Assembly (NCBI GenBank): GCA_963680875.1
Contig: OY804577.1
Coordinates: 100,885,906-100,949,905 of the forward strand
Origin: Bathymodiolus brooksi
Taxonomy: Eukaryota > Mollusca > Bivalvia > Mytilida > Modiolidae
Length of the DNA: 64,000 nucleotides
Reading direction: 5' to 3'
Part shown: positions 46,801 to 52,800 of the stretch, in pieces
Layout of the letters: each line of letters starts with the position of its first letter
Position numbering within the stretch: position 1 is the stretch's first letter
Program-made: the position numbers and the translations under genes
The notes under the pieces: model-generated
Told to the model about the DNA's origin: nothing
The model's database searches: none
Seen by the model: only the letters and a program-made list of their open reading frames with translations

Positions 46801-49800
46801 TGAAGAAGTCTCTTTGCCATATAGTTTGGTATAGGGCTAATCATTGATATCAAATATGAGGTAAATGTTTATGTTTTTGTTCGATGGCATTTCTTCGCCA
46901 TCAATATACATCGGTAGATCTGCATGAATGTGCTTGTGAATGTTGAACGCCAATATGAATTATATATCAGTAGTTTCGGAAGCCGGTGAAACCACCGACT
47001 TGTCGCAAGTTAGGAACAAGTTTTATCACATAAAGATGTAGTAAGATGTAGACCCGTGATGAACGCGAATCGAACTCACAACTTTATTGGTGGTACATAT
47101 ACAAAATGTAGTTTTTGATTGCAATGGTAAATTTGAATATAGCTGCCATACGTCAGTTACCCCTAAATATGTCTGTCTGCAAGCTGTCCATAAACAAATG
47201 TATATAATGCATACACTGTTTTAACGCTATGTCTGTTATTCTACACCAGAGCATATAAAATATAGTAACCATCCCAGTCCATTCGCTTATATTATACATT
47301 ATCATCGCATGACAACATTTCAGATAGCAATATTAGCTCTTCACAAGTTTTACAAATTCATTGTGATGCTCCAACAACACAACAGACAACCCGCCAGATA
47401 ATACAATCTGATCCAACGACTGATACTTCAGGTAATGTTGAATATCCAGCATCTACATCTCCACACATGACTGATTCTGCGAAATCAAGTACACCGACAA
47501 CAACAGGAATTACTACTCCAAAGACAGATACATCTACAAAGGTTGACAATCTAGCAATGACTACAAATCCGACAACAGGTAAGTTTATAATTGTAAATAC
47601 AGTAAATCAGGACATTGCTAAAGATAAGTATAAATGAAATACATTTTGAATGTCAATTTTAAATTGGAACTAGGAAGAACTGTTTTAGATACCTAAAACT
47701 TATGTCTCCCTTTAATGCGGCCATCTGTACAACAACCTATGTCTCCCTTTAATGCGGCCATCTGTACAACAACCTATCTCGAAAGACAAAAATGTTATGG
47801 CCCAGAAAAGAACATACTATTTAAAAAACAATTATTTGACATTGAGGTCAAAGATCAAGGCCCCACGAAGGTCATTACGGTATGCGACACACTGTCTTAT
47901 GGTCATGTATCCACATACCAAATCAATACTATTTAAGAAACAATTATTTGACCTTGATGTCAAAGGTCAAGGTTCCACGAAGGTCATTGCGGTACGCGAA
48001 ACACCGCCTTATGGTCATGCACCCACATACCAAATACCATTGACCTATCTCGAAAGACAAAAATATTATGACCCGGACAAGAAAATACTATTTAAAAAGC
48101 AATTATTTGACCTTGAGGTCAAAGGTCAAGGTCCCACGAAGGTCATTACGGTACGCGACACACTGCCTTATGGTCATCCACCCACATACCAAATAGCATT
48201 GACCTATCTCGAAAGACAAAAATATTATGGCCCGGACAAGAAAATACTATTTTAAAAACAATTATTTGACGTTGAGGTCAAAGGTCAAGGTCCCACGAAG
48301 GTCATTACCGTATGCGACACACTGTCTTATGGTCATGTACCCACATACCAAATAAATAAGTTTATAATTCACTTGTAACATCATCTGCCACTTTAATGAT
48401 ACCTCTTTCCGATTGAATCCAGGGCAAAGTACAAAAACTTTAATATGTGTACTTGTAAACTAAAATATCAATAGTCGGGCATTATACCCCATGTCTATAT
48501 TCTGTTCATTATAAACTTCAACATGCTAAAAACACAAGCTACTCGATATTTTTACCATAGATATGCTTCATCGTCAGTATAATAATATTCGCTTGCTACT
48601 CTTTGGTTATTTAATCATTGATTTTTAGTATTTCAGTGTTCGTTGGCCGATTTGTCGGAGAATGCAAACCTCATTTGCGGTATATTATCATCTCCTCGAT
48701 GGCAGTAGATGAGGTAGATGTATGGTTAGACCTAGGTAGGATCAAACTAAGCACATAAAATTCACTCACTAGAATATAACATTTTCATAAAATGTTTCTT
48801 CTTTAGACAAAAATCCAATATTTCCCAGCATAAATATACATTATGTAATCAAAACATTTTGCTTTGCATGTTTGCTGTTAAATTCATTTCCAAAAAGTTA
48901 AATTTCTATATGCCCAATACATATACATGTATGCACTATATACACACGCTGAGAAACGTGTCTTATGTCTATCTTGATTTGACTTACTGGACAAGATAAT
49001 ATTGAAGCCATATTTTTATTGACGATCTGGTCAAGTTGTCTGTTGAGCTTGCAATGTGGCTATCGGAGTGGTGGGTGTTAGAATCCCGTTGAAGGCAGCA
49101 CAAAATATTGTCGGCTTGTAAAAGTTTAATTCTTGCACTGTTTGGTTTATTTTTTCGTATATAGATATCAAATGTATTACATATAATGCTATCTTTTGTG
49201 AATCAACGTATAGTTTTGATATATTTTCTATAATAATTTTATTAACTTTTTCAGATCAAACAGCCTATATTGTAGTCAGTGCTTGTTCTAGTACAGTTGC
49301 CATAGTACTTCTGGTAGTCTTAGTTGTAACATGTATAAGGTTTGTATATATATAATTATGCTCTTATTCGTTCCTCAACCGAGCATAAATTATTTATGTA
49401 TTTAACATCATCAATTATCATAAAAAGACACAAACACCAAATATTTTGGGATCAGCTCGCCAGACGTGCAGCCAACAATTTATTAACTAAATACAAATAT
49501 AGTCCCTATAAACATCACACATGAATCTGCACTGGCCGCTGCAACAGTAGAAAATTACTCTTATCTACAACGACAAAAAATATAAATTACAATATGAAAA
49601 TAAGTATAAATATGTTTATTTATGATGGCTGCAAATTATTTTCTTAAACATATTGCAAAACTGCACCCGGGTTGGGTGGGTGGGTGGGGGGGGGGGGGGG
49701 GGGGGGGGGGTTAGCTGCACCGAAGGCCGAGCGTCGAATGTTATTAAGAATGTAGTATTTTCCGCAAAGCAAAAGGAGCTCGTGAAGCACGTAAAGAAAC

Positions 49801-52800
49801 TTTAACCTTGGAGTTAAATGCCAATGTAAGCTAATCATATCGCTTATATTTTTAAATAAAGCACATGTTTGAGCTTAAAGGTAAACACGAACACGTGTTC
49901 TTAAGTATCTTAAATAAATATATTTATGCTCTTATTCGTTCCTCAACCGAGCATAAATTATTTATGTATTTAACATCATCAATTATCATAAAAAGACACA
50001 AACACCAAATATTTTGGGATCAGCTCGCCAGACGTGCAGCCAACAATCGAAAATCAAAACAAAGAAGGGGTAATAACGTCTTGTAGATAAAAATATATAC
50101 AATACAATATCAAATCTTACAAACCGAGCTGTTTAGAAACTGTCATTCTATTAGAAATACTTCTTTGACATAACCATCTTTAGCACTATCACTTTTCCAT
50201 CGTCCGTGTTTTTTGAAAAATCCATCGTCAACTCCTGCGCTAGCTACTGCTGTAGCGCCACCTCACCGTAAAACTATGTAGGCAAAACCTAGATTTTTCT
50301 AAACCAATACTACTTAAAGCAGATAACAGTATTTCCCTAGCTGTAGTATAAGATAAAATACCACTTTTACGTAATCTATAAGTTTTGGATTTACTACAGT
50401 AACTGATAGGTCTAAAAATGTAGTCATTACTACCTTCTGAAATGTTAGCTAGTAGTAAATATCTGGATAACATGGCAACGGGATAAATATAGTTATTTGT
50501 AGCTGAAATAATAACATCTTTGCCTTCTCTATAAATATCTGTTTTACTTTTTTCAATGTTCAAATTAACATGATCAGAATAAAACTTTATGTTAGAACGT
50601 TTGAGATTTACCAACTCTGAAAATCTTAAAATTCCTGCATAACAAATTAGACACATGGTAACAAGTCTCAAATCTTTGAGATTGGAAGAAGTTGTGCCAT
50701 ATTTAGTAACAATTTGTTTCAAAATTTCTGGTGTTATAGGCTCTTTTTTGTGTATTGTGTGATCTACATTTCTAATAACTCCTTCCTTTACAGTTAAAAC
50801 AAAATCTGATGTATATGGATTGTATACTCCAGCAAGTTTATGTGCCCAACTTATGCTGTAAAAAACTCCGTTTATAGAACTAACAGATTTACGTAAATCG
50901 GATAAGTGTATTAAATACAAGGAGACATGAAATTCTGTTGCTGGGAAAGAAGGAAGCTTTACAGATACACACCATTTGCACCATTTTTCAAAGGCATTTT
51001 TATAACAGCGTCTAGTTGAGTCTGCTCTGGAATTCAAACACATCTGGGGTGACTTCTCCGCCAAATTTAACAAACCACCAGATAAACTTGAAGTATCTTT
51101 TGACAAGTCCTTCCATCTCCCAAATTGAAAAATGGCTGAAAATTGTATTAACAAATGAAAAACTTTTAAAAATCATTCATTCAATTTTTAAATTAACACG
51201 CTGAATTCATGCTATTCATCGTAAACATATATACAAGCAATTATCTCAAATTAAATATAATACTAGATATTGCAACTGCATACCCATATCAACTTTGCCA
51301 CTACAATATTAATAAAATAATACTAGGGCCATGTCCAATTTCACATTTTCCAAACATGCCGCTATGTAATAGGGTCATGTCAATTTCAACATGTTCCGAA
51401 CAGTCACAAAACAAGCTGCTCCGACCATGCCCCACTATTTAGGTCAGGGCCGTGTCAAAAAAAAAATTCTACTAAAAAGTATAATAAATATGTATAAAAT
51501 TTTACATGTTTCGAACATACCTTTATTTTGATAGGCCATGCCAATCTTCAAAAAAGATTCCGGCCATGCCACGAGAAATTAGGGCCATGCCAAACTCTGT
51601 GCTACATTATGACCATGCAAAAACGCATAAATGAACATTACCATCAATGTAAACAAAATTATAACTTTAAGAATATCTGCCAAAACAAATTTCAAAATTG
51701 AAATTTTACTGCCAACACCGGCGTAATAAATGGTTCCTTTCCAAAAATGGAATTAGGATTTGTACCCGGTACAAATATACCAGCTGTATTCTTAAATTCT
51801 AAAACATCAGATACATACGTTCTATAACATAAGTTCTCATCAAAAATGTATGGCCAGTAAGGAGCTGAAATCCATTTCGGTACAATTAAGGTACAGAAAA
51901 GCAAGTGCTTTATAACTCTAAGCACTGAAAACACTGGTGGTACTAGCCAATTATTGTCAAATTGCCAGTTTTGAGAAAATGCATCTATGGCTTCTGATCC
52001 AGGATTCCAATACAAAGAATTACACCTATTTAATTTCTTATTATTAAAATTAGCAAAGCGATCTATAGTGAAAGGGCCCCAGAGGCTATTCATCAAATCA
52101 AAGAATTTTCCAGATACTTCCCAATCCTCATGATCAATTAATCTACTTATATAATCAGCCTTTTCATTTTCAGATCGTGGAATCCACTGAATGTCTATAG
52201 AAATAGAATTGGTAACACAAGTGGAATATATGCTTCTAGTAACTTCTGCAGTTCTAATTTCATGCTACCTGATTTGACAATTTTAACACAATTTTGGTTA
52301 CCTGTAAACCATTTAATTGTTTTACCTTGAAATTGATCTTTAAACGAACTTAAAGCAAGCTCAATAGCTTTCATCTCACGCCAGGTTGAACTCTGAACTT
52401 TTTCAACCGAGTTCCACATTTTATGAAAACATTTTGATTTCAATTCTACAGTACAAGCACCAGCAGCGATATCACTAGCATCTGAATAGATTACTACAGA
52501 TGAGCAACTATAACCTGCTAAATACTTACGATTCAACTTTACTATGTTTTCTTGCCAAAACACTAATTCGGACTTGACCTGATCTGAATGAATAATTTCT
52601 AGTAAACTGTCCCAAGCTGACCTCGTTTCAATGATCATGTAACAATAGCGGGTCATCAATCTTGAAATGTTTCCAATTACAGGTGACATTGATATAATTT
52701 TACCTGTTACCCGAGCTAGGTTACGAGCAGTGATCAAAGGGAATTCGGACAATATTAGACTCACAGATTCTATCAAATCCTGTACCCGTCTATCCGGGAT

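Larger units (their letters stand above)
25411..48953. repeat. Tandem segmental duplication, unit 1
   Basis: Starting at aaacgtgtcttatgtctatc, the sequence is repeated from 48954 with only scattered substitutions. Matching landmarks are 25713/49255, 26680/55551, 29498/57503, 31827/59931, 40406/63430 and 43773/63570. Unit 1 ends exactly where unit 2 begins, so this is a head-to-tail duplication. It carries the last two exons of gene 1 and the first four exons of gene 2. Both borders lie in the intron upstream of the membrane exon. Confidence 0.9.

Noticed and set aside
47752..48255. 167-residue open frame over the tandem repeat
   Set aside because: It is the translation of a 159-bp repeat that stays open by chance of unit length. 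It has no start context, and the unit is a dispersed-type repeat.
49685..49711. Poly-G tract as a G-quadruplex or telomeric signal
   Set aside because: It is a plain homopolymer inside the retroelement, and length errors are likely. There is no telomere motif.
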